From NCBI GenBank assembly GCA_020205615.1, contig CM035163.1, positions 50,813,899 through 50,877,898 on the forward strand: a stretch of DNA of 64,000 bases. The letters are read 5' to 3'. Origin of the DNA: Panax quinquefolius. Taxonomy: Eukaryota > Streptophyta > Magnoliopsida > Apiales > Araliaceae. Shown here one piece after another: positions 53,921-63,670 of the stretch (position 1 is its first letter; every line of letters begins with the position of its first letter). The translations under genes were made by a program, and so were the position numbers. The notes under the pieces are model-generated. The model was given only the letters and a program-made list of their open reading frames with translations, was not told the DNA's origin and did not search any database.

Positions 53921-55271
53921 GTGCAGCAAGATTTTTGTGCGGGACAGCATTCCTACTAGCATTGTTTGTATATAAATTAAGGAGAAGACACTTGTCAGTG
54001 TATGACACCATTGAAGACTACCTGCAAGGTCAAACCAATCTCATGCCTATAAGGTACAATTACTCGGACATCAAGAAAATCACCAACAGTTTTAAAGAAA
54101 AATTGGGTGAGGGAGGCTTTGCTACTGTATATAAAGGAAAACTTTGAAGTGGCCTTCTTGTAGCCGTAAAAATATTAGACAAGTCCAAGGCTAGCTGGCA
54201 TGCAAGAATTCATAAATGAAGTTGCTACAATTGAAAGGATTCATCATGTAAATGTGGTGTAACTTCTTGGCTTTTGCTTTGAGGGTACGAAACGTGCTCT
54301 AACTATTGGGCTTTGGTGCTATTTATCATGTATTTCTAGGGCCTGAGATATTTGAAGAATGAAAAGATAGAAATAAAATGACTACAATTTTAGGTATTCA
54401 CTTGAGTATAGGTGCTTTTCTTCTAGTATTCAAGGCTCTTTATTTTAGTGACGTATATGATATCTGGGCTCCAGGGGGGTTGACATGTAAGAAAAATTAC
54501 CAACTTGAAAGGATTCATCATGTAAATGTGGTGCAACTTCTTGGCTTTTGCTCGAAACAAGCTCTAATTTATGAATTCATGCCTAATGGATCTCTTGAAA
54601 AATATATTTTCCCTCGAGGAGGAGAATATGAGAATTCTTTTAAAGTGGTGGGTGGAGTTGAATATTTGCACCGAGGTTGTGACATGCAATGAAACAGCCC
54701 AGGTCAAATTTCAAATTCAGAACAAATCTTGAGTTAAATCCATCCAAATAAAGCTCTGAATCGAATCGAATCCATCCAAATAAGGCTATGACTGAAGGTA
54801 CTATTGGTAGTAACTTAATTTCTTATATATAGACAAATTTTTCTTATATCTTTCGATGTGGGACTGAGGTGTTACATTCAACTCTTGCATTTTGATATCA
54901 AGCCTCATAATATTCTCCTTGAGAATTTCATTCCAAAATTTTCCGATTTTGGGCTTGCAAAACTATATGCCACAAACGATAGTATTGTGACATTGATCGC
55001 AACAAGGGGAACAATGGACTACATCGCTCCCGAGTTGTTTTACAATTAAAAATATTGGAAGTGTTTCATACAGAGCTGATGTTTATAGTTTTGGAATGTT
55101 ATTGATGGAGATGGTAGGGCGAAGAAAAAATGAGAATCCATTTGTAGATAATACTAGCCAAATTTACTTTTCATCGTGGGTTTATGATTAATTTAGCCAA
55201 GGATAGGAGATTGCAATGGAAGATTCAAGTGAGGAAGAAATGAAGTTGGTAAAGAAGATGCATGGCTGATA
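53921..55271 (+). pseudogene. LRK10L/rust-resistance-type receptor kinase, decayed, 5' and middle part
   Basis: After an acceptor-like CAG, the frame gives a membrane segment (FLCGTAFLLALFVYKLRRRH), a juxtamembrane region and the kinase start IKKITNSFKEKLGEGGFATVYKG (glycine loop). A TGA follows KGKL. VAVKIL (the ATP-binding lysine), [56 protein letters not shown] (catalytic loop), FSDFGLAKL and [12 protein letters not shown] follow, in several frames. The [13 protein letters not shown] block occurs twice (about 54230 and 54510), a partial duplication. A 195-bp insertion (54690-54885) splits the catalytic region. LRK10-like kinases act at the plasma membrane. The last exon continues at 60443 beyond the hAT. 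Confidence 0.85.
54690..54885. mobile_element. Short insertion in the kinase catalytic region (MITE-like)
   Basis: Between CDMQ and LHFDIKPHN. It begins TGAAACAGCCCAGGTC and ends AGTCCCACATCG-type sequence in reverse (GATGTGGGACTGAGGTGTTACA), so the ends are weakly inverted (TGAAACAGCCC / TGTAACACCTC). A duplicated 'aatcc atccaaata' block lies inside. The family is not identified. Confidence 0.45.
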
Positions 55272-55543
55272 CAGGGATGAAGCCAGGCTTGGGTTAGAGG
55301 GGGCCATGGCCCCCAAAGGTTTGAATTTTTTTAGGATGAATTACATATTCTATTACATTTTAAAAAAATAATTACAACAATAGTGCACTCATAAAATATT
55401 TATATAATTAATACACTTCCCATATTTATTTACAATATTAGTGCAATTAGGATTCCTTAATTTAAGGAATTAGTATGCAATTAAGATTCTTTTATTTAGG
55501 GGATTAGTATTGGTTTACTTAGTAAATTAAGTAATTAATATCT

Positions 55544-55732
55544 CTACCAAACTACCAAATAAATTGCAGTCCTTCTCTCATCGTGAATCTTCATGAACTC
55601 ATTCGCCGACGAATCCTTCCGACCGATTGTCACCACGTCCGGGTGGCAAGTCCTTGCCATCCGTCGGTACGCCGCCTTGAAATCGGACACTCGATGGCGG
55701 CGAGAATCATCCATAAAATTTGCCGTGGGCAC
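55544..55732 (-). pseudogene. Captured DnaJ (J-domain) fragment
   Basis: The minus strand encodes FKAAYRRMARTCHPDVVTIG followed by RKDSSANEFMKIHDE, the helix II - HPD loop - helix III of a J-domain of the small plastid DnaJ11-like type. The HPD tripeptide, which stimulates Hsp70 ATPase in the family, is intact. The domain ends abruptly after KIHDE and lacks the final helix, so this is a fragment of a host gene carried by the MULE. A plus-strand frame over the same bases (55593-56063) is an unexplained open frame, acidic in its second half. Confidence 0.78.
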
Positions 55733-56013
55733 AGATATTGGCCTGGGTCAAGAATTATTGCCCTTAGTAGATTTGGACATAGTGATCGAGCCACTTCCAG
55801 AGTTCATAGATGCTATATTTTTTGAACCAGAGAATGATATCATAAATGATGACACTGATTCAGAGTACAATGTTACGGGGGAATTTTTCAGTGGAGATGA
55901 TCAAGGAAGTTTAAGTAATAATTCTTCTAGTGATCCAGTGGAGATGATGTTTATCCACACCATTAACATCATCCTCCACATCTACACCTGCGATTTTTTC
56001 ATAGTACAGTTGC

Positions 56014-56400
56014 TGCGATTTTTTTATAGTACAGTTGGTAGCCAAACATTCATACCAAGGTAACCAATTCAGTGTTATTAGGTTTCTAATTTATTTTTAA
56101 AAAATCTATTATAGATTTTTTATTTAATAATCTTGATTGGTAGCTAACACTTTATACAAATGTTACCAATTCAGCTTTTATTGGGTTACCAATTCACTTT
56201 TTATTAGGTTACCAATTAATTAAAAAAATTATTGTAGATTTTTTTATAATGCGATTAGTAGACAAACTTTAATACAAAGGTAACCAATTCGGTTTTATTG
56301 GGTTATTAATTAATTATAAAAATCTATTATAGATTTTTTTTTTCATAATCTTTGATTGGTAGCCAAACCTTAATACAAATGTAACCAACAAAAACTAAAA
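56014..56400. repeat. Tandem repeat in Pack-MULE, about 110 bp, four copies
   Basis: Units carry 'attggtagccaaacnttnatacaaaggtaaccaattcngttttattgggtt' and a T-rich part with 'aaatctattatagattttt'. Clear starts are near 56030, 56135, 56255 and 56350. An inverted half-copy follows at 56400-56500 ('ggttaccttt'). Confidence 0.7.
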
Positions 56401-57243
56401 TTGTTACCTTTGAAAGTTTTGGTTACCAACTGCACTGAAATTTTTATTGGTTACCCACAAAAACTAAAATGGTTACCTTTGTATAAATATTTGGATACCA
56501 ACTGTACTAAAATTTATCTTTTTCTCCTTTTAATTTCTGAACTAAATCAACCTTCGTCATAATGGCAGCTATGGCCGGCGTCCATGGTGTTGAAGCGGCG
56601 GTGAAGGGGCGGCAGCGAAGGGGAGGAGGAAGATGACGTTGCCAAACTTTGAATATTTGAATTTTAATTATTATTTTTGAATTTGAATTTGTTTTGTTTG
56701 TTAGATCCAAGATATTTGAATTTGAATTATTAATTATGGTAGTTATTTCTCCTTGATTTTAGGTTTTCTTATTATTATGAATTGAATCCTATACTAATTC
56801 TCTAAATTAAGGAATCCTAATTGCACTAATATTATAAATAAATATAGAAAATGTAATAATTATGTAAATATTTTATGAGTGCACTAATAGTGTAATTACT
56901 TTCTAAATGTTGTATACTTATGTAAATGGCCCTTTTTTTTAAGTACTATGGCCTACTTGTGATGCCAGATTAAAAGTATACAGTTTAAAAGTCCACTTGT
57001 GATGTGAGATTAGAAGCATGCAGTTTAAAAGCCCACTCAGACCTACCTAAAGAGCATTACAAACCATCATCACTAAAAAGTAAAGTTTCACAATTACAAA
57101 ATATAATTTTACTAAAACAACAATAATGTAGTAATAGAATTTGCTTTGACAAAGACAATAAAATATAGCAAAAAAAAAAGTCTTTTAGAACATATCAAAG
57201 TTTCGACAGAATTGCATCTGACGTTCTTTCAAATTACGAAATC

Positions 57244-57934
57244 TGTGACGCCCCCAAAATAGGTATACATCACCCATTCTGAGTCGCCAAATACATGGTA
57301 CAGAATACAAATACAAACCTAAACATACAACAGGAGCTGTGAGTTTTAATACAAATATTGTCTTCTAGACAGTATTCAAACTCAAAATAAGTCCTCAATA
57401 CATTTATTATCACACTATTGTGAGGACTACTAATGCAAACATCTGGACCGTCACTCCGTTCCCCGACTAGTCCCAGCTATATTCTCATTTCCTTAAAAAG
57501 AAGAGTATTCCGACTGGTAGGGCGGGGATATTCTTAAAGAAAATTTTCACTGTTTTCTACGCTCAAAACTTTCTAAAACTCGAAAGAAATACGCTCAATA
57601 TTATAGAAGAAGAATTCTCTAATTCTGGTGTGATTTTCAATTCTAACTAAGCATCCTATTTATAGGAGAATGGAAATGATACTATTTGAATTAGAATCAC
57701 GGACCAACAGTAGAAATTCGGACGAATTCAATTCACGGGCATGTTTTGATTTTCAAAATCACGTTATTTTTACTATGTTGTACTATGCAGACACTATGCA
57801 AATATTATGCATAATAAAATATAATATATTCTATTTTTTATAAAAAATAAAACTTATTATAATATAAATATAATAATAATAATATTACTTACTCCTGACT
57901 ACGTTACTCCCCCCCCCCCCCCCATTTCCATGCA

Positions 57935-57993
<59 letters not shown>

Positions 57994-58884
57994 CTTCCCT
58001 GCCTTTCATGCAATCAAAACCCGTGAACCATCCCACTTATTCCACTCGTGGGCCCCACATGTTACCCCCACATGTGTCCCAACATTTATTATATTAAATA
58101 ATTTTTTACCGATTATTTTAAAAAATGGGTAAATGGGGGTCCATAAATAAGTAAAATTTACAATAAATACTTCATAAAAATCCCCTCAATATTTTTAACA
58201 ACATTTATTCATCATTATTATAATTCGCAATATTAACAATCAGGTCGTTCCCAGGAAAGAGGGAGCTTTCTAATAAGGATTTCTCCGTATTGGCGCGCAA
58301 TTAGGTGACCAAACCTCTCCTCGACAGAACTTTCTAGACATCATCAATATTGCAAATAATAATATGAATAACTTTGTCGTCTCAATTATTGATTTAATAA
58401 TATATAAAATATCGACAATAATTGAATCAAATAACGTGAGATACTATGCAACAATTACTGTAGCAATAATTGAACAAAACTGAGTGACTTCTCACGTAAG
58501 CATCAATAATCAATACCGTGTGCTACTATGCAACCACGCGTATTACTGTACTTTTAACACTTGGTATTTCAACAGTTATCGGTAAAACTTCCGCCGTTAT
58601 TTTCATAAAAAGATATTTTTTTGTCGTTTTCTCATTCCAACAATAATTTTGTTGTGGGGTCCACCAATGATTGTGCCGTCGTACGAATATTTCCTTTTAA
58701 AACGAATATTTCCTGTTAAAACGAATATTTCCCGACCAATCGAATATTATATAACAACTTGCGTACTTTGCAAAATTTATAAATATTACCCACAACTATA
58801 ACATTATATCAAATTCACTCCTTAATATTCAAAAATGATATTTATAGAAAATTCATCTTTATTCATAAAAGTTGGGGTTATACA
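57244..58884 (-). mobile_element. Solo LTR (Del/Tekay family) in the hAT element
   Basis: 1641 bp, TGTGACGCCCCCAAAATAGG ... GTTGGGGTTATACA, flanked by AAATC on both sides (57239-57243 and 58885-58889). It is shorter than its relatives and lacks the tandem array. A poly-C run (about 57909-57924) and a (TA)n tract (57940-57992) are inside. Its promoter region matches LTR A (1-451 plus 13063-13110) closely. Confidence 0.92.
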
Positions 58885-59490
58885 AAATCAATCTATGGTT
58901 TATTTTGTACTGAACTGTTTCGCAATTTTTTTTCAATGTTGACAATAAGAGAATTTGTAAGATATTCATCCTCCATTTTGTTTTGAAGTTCAGATTTGAC
59001 ATGACTCATAGTTGAAAATGTACGTTCTGTAGTTGCAGTAGAAACTGGAAGAGTTAGAACTAGCCTGATCAGTCTATCAATTAGTGGATAGATTGTTGAC
59101 TTTCTAGTTTTCACCAACCATTGACAGAGATCAGAAATAGTGGACAACTTTTAAATTTTTTGATGTTGGAGTACATCAAACTCGTAATATTGCAATTGTA
59201 TCCTTAAATCTTCTTACTCGTGCTATGTGAAGTTTTTGGGGTAAAATTCATCCACAAACTTACAAATATCATCAATACTAAAAGACGTATGCCCATTTTG
59301 AGGATCCAATGTAGAGTTGAGAACAAGTAACTTCACCACATGCTCACTAAACTTATTGGTTAGCTCTTGCAACTGAGAGTCTATTGTAGCTGCAAATATA
59401 TCAATCCGATAATGCTCATTCATTGTAAATTTATCTTGTTGATGTCTAGCTCGGCCTCTTCTAATCTTTTGATCTTGGAGGCTTGGACCA
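58885..59490 (-). pseudogene. hAT transposase C-terminal fragment, left arm
   Basis: The minus strand encodes EHYRIDIFAATIDSQLQELT, LNSTLDPQNGHTSFSIDDIC (59423-59223) and, after a frame break, LPVSTATTERTFSTMSHVKS and LQNKMEDEYLTNSLIVNIEK (59147-58893). This is the hAT-family dimerisation region (LP-ST-ERTFS-M motif) near the C-terminus of TTF/zinc-finger hAT transposases. The DDE catalytic residues lie upstream and are missing. The frame continues beyond the solo LTR at 57243 with FRNLKER-type sequence. Confidence 0.82.
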
Positions 59491-59574
59491 GAGCTTTAGT
59501 GCTTATCAATTATCACATAAATTCACCAAGTCTGCATCTCTCTAACGTAATTTTCTTTACTTTACTAAGGTTCC

Positions 59575-60300
59575 ACCCTCCAAGCCTTCAAGCCTCCAAG
59601 CCTCCAAGCCTCCAAGATTAGAAGATTAGAAGATTAGAAGAGGCCGAGCTCAACATCAAAAAGAAAAATTTATAATGATTGAACATTATCGGATTGATAT
59701 ATTTGCAGCTATAATAATAGACTCTCAGTTACAAGAGCTAAACAATAGGTTTAGTGAGCATGTAGTGAAATTACTTGTTCTCAACTCTATATTGGATCCT
59801 CAAAATGGGCATACGTCTTTCAGTATTGATGATATTTGTAAGCTTGTAGATGAATTTTACCCCAAAGACTTCACAGAGCATGAAAAAGAGGACTTAAGGA
59901 TACAATTGTAATATTACGAGTTTGATGTACTCCAACATTAAGAATTTCAAAAGTTGTCCACTATTTCTGATCTCTGTCAATGGTTGGTGAAAACTAGAAA
60001 GTTAACAATCTATCCACTAATCGATAGCTGATCAGGCTTGTTCTAACTCTTCTAGTTTCTACTGCAACAAAGAACGTGCATTTTCAGCTATTAGTTATGT
60101 CAAATCTGAAATTCGAAACAAGATGGAGGATGAATATCTTACAAATTCTCTTATTGTCTACATTGAAAAAGAAATTAAACATTCAAAGACATAATCAAAT
60201 ATAGATGGATTTCGTGATTTAAAAGAACGCATTAAAGATAATTTCGACGTGAAGATTCATATGTTCTAAAAGACTTTTTTTTGTGCCATATATTGTCAAA
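59575..60300 (+). pseudogene. hAT transposase C-terminal fragment, right arm
   Basis: The plus strand encodes the same segment: MIEHYRIDIFAAIIIDSQLQ (59675) to the stop at 59911, then the ISDLCQWLVKTRKL block and a decayed dimerisation motif in broken frames. Compared with the left arm it has many frameshifts after 59911, and the LPVSTATTE motif is lost. The inner edge repeats 'cctccaag' four times (59578-59615). Confidence 0.78.
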
Positions 60301-60442
60301 GTAAATTCTATTACTACATTATCTTTGTTTTAGTAAAAATATGTTTTGTAATGGTGTAACTTTACTTTTTAATGATGAATATATATTATGTTGTTAAAAA
60401 AATTCTTGGCCCTCCCAAAATCAAATCTTGGCTTCGTCTCTG

Positions 60443-60610
60443 AGGTGACAGTAGCATTGTGGTGTATATATACAAATGAAGCCAATTGATCGTCCTTCAA
60501 TGAACAAAGTCATTGAAATGCTCCAAGGAGAAGTCGAAATTTTGGTAATGCCTCCCAAGTGTTTTCTTTATCCTCAAGAGGCTCCGGTTGAGAATCAAGA
60601 AATTGAATGA
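60443..60610 (+). pseudogene. Last exon of the receptor kinase pseudogene
   Basis: VTVALWC is followed by a four-base TATA insertion in a TA tract, then [20 protein letters not shown] and [20 protein letters not shown] to the stop TGA at 60608-60610. This is kinase subdomain XI (the D-RPSM motif) and the typical LRK10-like C-terminus. It completes the gene split by the hAT element at 55271. Confidence 0.85.
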
Positions 60611-61162
60611 TAAAGTACCATCCATCCAATGATTAATTAGTAGCTTGAAGCCTCCTAATCTGTAATGTTGGTAATTTTTGCTGTTAATTTTAATTATATC
60701 TTGGCCTTAGCCTAATAACATTTGATTTCCATCTTTATTGAATTCTCCTGCATGCTTAACCGAAAGAATGTCGTGAAATTGTGATGACAAATTAAGTTGA
60801 GAATATTATGACATTTTACACTACCAAAAAAAAAAACACTCTTTTTGTTAAACAAATTCTTTTTAAAATTTTTATCTTTTTTTATCTTTTTTTTTCCTTG
60901 ACAAATACAATTTGAACTATTTTTGGTATGAAACTGAGAGGAATATAACATGCTTGAGTTGGAGTTATCAGGAGAGACTCACTCGGTCATTTACACTTAA
61001 AAATTAGAGCAAAGAATTAAACAAGTGCAGTAAAGTGATTAAAATATACCATTTTCTTTATTTTGTTGCTGCTTTTGATTTTGTTTCTTGTTTTTGTGTT
61101 GGTTGATAGTGGTGATGGTTGTAAACGGTGACACAACTTAAAGAATCATGATGTTACATGGA
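60611..61162. other. 3' flank of the kinase pseudogene
   Basis: AT-rich, with a poly-A/T stretch around 60820-60900. No gene is seen. Confidence 0.5.
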
Positions 61163-61171
61163 ATATTTAAT

Positions 61172-61756
61172 GGTGGGGGCTAGTTGCACCCTTTATTTTT
61201 CTATTCACACTCCATAATTTATCAAAAAATCTTAAGCTAATAAACACCCCATAACACGAGCATTTGCTTAACTCCCTCCTTCTCCACTATTCTTCTCTGT
61301 TGTTCTATGTTTCCTCTCTCTCCCCCACTACCACCACATTGTATCAATGGACGACGAAGATTACCAGTTCAATCCAGACTATGGAGATGACACCGATGAA
61401 GAGATGGAGTACCCAAAAGACTTGATAAGTTTCATCCTTCATCTTCGTCTTCTCTAGTTTGAAATGACTGGTTCGCCTAGAGTTTAGTTAAAATACCCAT
61501 TGCATATTTAGCTTACTTTTGTTGTTGAATGCTTAGGCTTTAATGCTCAGTTCATGTAAAAATTTAATTCGATCCCAGATCATATAAAGGGTTTTTGTTT
61601 TGTTTTTGTAGTTCTACTGTGTTTGGGGTGGGATGTCTTTGGCTTTTTTAAAAAAAATATAAAAAAAAGGTGTACTCAAAATCATATAATTTTTAATATT
61701 TTTTTTTTAATTATAGAGTGTAAATGAGAAAATAAAAAGTGCAACTAACTCCCACC
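61172..61756. mobile_element. 585-bp Mutator-like element with captured exon
   Basis: The perfect 9-bp duplication ATATTTAAT (61163-61171 and 61757-61765) flanks terminal inverted repeats of about 55 bp: GGTGGGGGCTAGTTGCACCC on the left, and GGTGGGAGTTAGTTGCACTT reading inward from the right. There is no transposase. A short coding-like exon is inside (61347-61457). Confidence 0.85.
61347..61457 (+). pseudogene. Captured first exon (acidic N-terminus) in MULE
   Basis: ATG at 61347 preceded by a C/T-rich leader (CTCTCTCCCCCACTACC), encoding MDDEDYQFNPDYGDDTDEEM and EYPKDL before TTGATAAGT, which resembles a mutated exon/intron border (G/GTAAGT). The frame then runs into intron-like sequence and a TAG at 61455-61457. 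Acidic initial exons with 5' UTR are commonly captured by Pack-MULEs. I cannot name the source gene. Confidence 0.5.
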
Positions 61757-61765
61757 ATATTTAAT

Positions 61766-62067
61766 CCAAAGAGAAGAATTGCTTTTGTGGACTCCATACT
61801 GTTTCCTTGCCGTTTTCTTGTACTCCAATCCCCCATTAGAATGATCAATTTGGTATTACATTAATATAAGCACTATGTTTATTTGTAATTATATTTTATG
61901 AATTGAACTATTTTAATTTATTTATACTATTTAAATATCTTCAAGTATTTAAAAAAAATAGTTTTAAGTCGTCAATCTCATGAACTATTTTTGTTTCTAA
62001 TATCATTTATTATATAATCCCCAATAAAAAAAATATAATATTTTTTTTAGATATCAAATGACTTTAA
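61766..62067. other. AT-rich intergenic sequence
   Basis: No gene, repeat or site that I can support. Confidence 0.5.
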
Positions 62068-63259
62068 GGAGGTGTATTTAATAATGACTTTTAAATACTT
62101 TTTTAAATAACAAATTTTTTGTAGAGTTTGTGAATTTTAATGACTTTAAAAGATTTTTAAAATTACTTTTAAAGACTCCATGAAGTAAGTGACAAACTTT
62201 TATAGACTTTTTATTAAGACTTTGATAGACATTTTGTATACTTCTAATATATCTTCGACTTTATATTAATTGTTAAAAAGTCAACAAAGATCTTATATTT
62301 TAGATGAAATGATTACAATATTAAATAAAATTAAAATATTTTGACCATGTAACAACTTAATTTAAAAAAAAGCGGTATTGTTGAAGTTGAATTATTAAAT
62401 CATACCCAGATCTATTACAAGAAAATGTCCTATTTCATAATTTTAATATTTCATACAAAAAGTCATTTTCTACTAACAATAATATAAAATAACAATTTTA
62501 ATTTTAAAATTGTTCATTATTATTTTCCTATCAAGTAATTATTACTGAAACTAACAATTTATAATTTTTATCAAATAACAAATTAATTAACAAATTTATT
62601 ACTTTTAAAAATAAACATAAAATAAAATACCTCCTTAATACTTACAAATATATTAAATGAGATTTTTTTATTGGAGAGAAAAAAATATAAAATGATATTA
62701 AAATATTTGTTATCTTCATTTATAACATTGGTTCTATTTGGAACCCTTAACGTTACTCTCTCTTTTTAACCCCTCCTCCTATTTATCTCTCCTCACTGAC
62801 TATAATAACCCTCTTCCTTTTTGGAGTTTTTATTTTGAGATGACTGAGATAGAGAGAGAAAGTGAGACATATATATAGTTTTGTTTTCTCTTCTTTGTTT
62901 GTTCTGCTCTATCTCTTTCTCTTTCCTCTTCTCTTTTGTTCATCTTTTCTCTTTCTCAAATATTTAGATGTATTTGAAAGTCTTTAGAGATGAGGTCAGA
63001 CTTTGGATATGTGTATCTCTTCTTCTAAAGTCTTTCAAACTCTACTATTTGATAGAAATCTGAAAAATCAATAATTTTTTGAATACCAAAATATTTTTAT
63101 AGACTTTATAAAAGTCTCAATTTAATATTACCTAACTTTTAAAGACATTACAAAAGTTATAATTAAATATGAATAAACTTTTATAAACTCTTTAAATTTC
63201 TTAATTGAATATAATCAAACTTTTAAATTATTTAAAAATCTTAATTAAATACACTCTCC
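62068..63259. mobile_element. Non-autonomous terminal-inverted-repeat element, about 1.2 kb
   Basis: The left end GGAGGTGTATTTAATAATGA and the right end, read inward, GGAGAGTGTATTTAATTAAG form imperfect inverted termini that continue as ACTTTTAAATA / ATTTTTAAATA. The flanks TAA and TAC are compatible with a 3-bp PIF/Harbinger-type duplication but do not prove it. Inside are many scattered copies of 'ataaacttttataaa/aaagact' and a C/T-rich stretch at about 62740-62960. There is no coding sequence. Confidence 0.5.
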
Positions 63260-63548
63260 TACGAGTATAAAAACAGTTCACCGGATTGTCATCATAACTT
63301 AAATATAAAAAAATTACTAAACTAGGTACTAAGATATAGTGTAATTAATAATCTCCCATATTAATAAAAGAATTGTTATTTTATGACCTTATGCACGACA
63401 TACCATTAAACTCGTTTGCGTTTGTTGAATATGTGCTTTGTAACAATCAAACTCAAGTACTTTCAGAAGTAAAAGTTACTTACAACAAACCAATTAGCTA
63501 CTAAATAGCTAGTGTAAATAGCTTCCCATATATATAATATAAGAAAAA

Positions 63549-63670
63549 TGTTATTTCTGCACCTAAAAGTAGATATTTCACAAGACATATCTCACATAAA
63601 TAAGAGACTCATTTACTATTTATGTGAGAAAAATTTTGTGAAATTATCACTTTTGTTTATAAAAATAATA
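63549..63670. mobile_element. Small foldback (MITE-like), about 120 bp
   Basis: Arms pair around 63600-63615: the inner stem TCTCACATAAATA / TATTTATGTGAGA is perfect over 13 bp, and further out AAAAGTAGATATTTCACA pairs with the reverse of TGTGAAATTATCACTTTT with few mismatches. The flanking duplication is not clear (possibly TA). Confidence 0.6.

Larger units (their letters stand above)
55334..56932. mobile_element. Pack-MULE with J-domain fragment
   Basis: Terminal inverted repeats of about 150 bp: GGATGAATTACATA with ATAGTGCACTCATAAAATAT and TTAGTGCAATTAGGATTCCT on the left, and the same reversed on the right (to GGGCC at 56932). The 9-bp flanks ATTTTTTTA (55325-55333) and TTTTTTTTA (56933-56941) differ at one base, the size expected of Mutator-like elements. 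Inside are a J-domain fragment on the minus strand (55544-55732) and a repeat array (56014-56400). There is no transposase. Confidence 0.75.
55272..60442. mobile_element. Palindromic hAT-type element in the kinase gene (with nested MULE and solo LTR)
   Basis: Termini CAGGGATGAAGCCAGG (55272) and, inverted, CAGAGACGAAGCCAAG (60442) match. The flanking eight bases GGCTGATA and AGGTGACA agree at five positions, consistent with an old 8-bp hAT duplication. Both halves carry the same transposase C-terminal coding region pointing outward (minus 59490-58885 and plus 59575-60250), with an 85-bp unique centre. Removing the element and its extra bases restores KKM-VTVALWC of the kinase. Confidence 0.75.

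Noticed and set aside
55593..56063. 156-codon plus-strand frame in the Pack-MULE as a real gene
   Set aside because: Its first third is the antisense of the J-domain fragment, and the end runs into the tandem repeat; the acidic middle could be another captured piece, but I cannot support it.
57909..57924. Poly-C run as a functional site
   Set aside because: Homopolymer next to a (TA)n tract inside a solo LTR; likely slippage or an assembly artefact.
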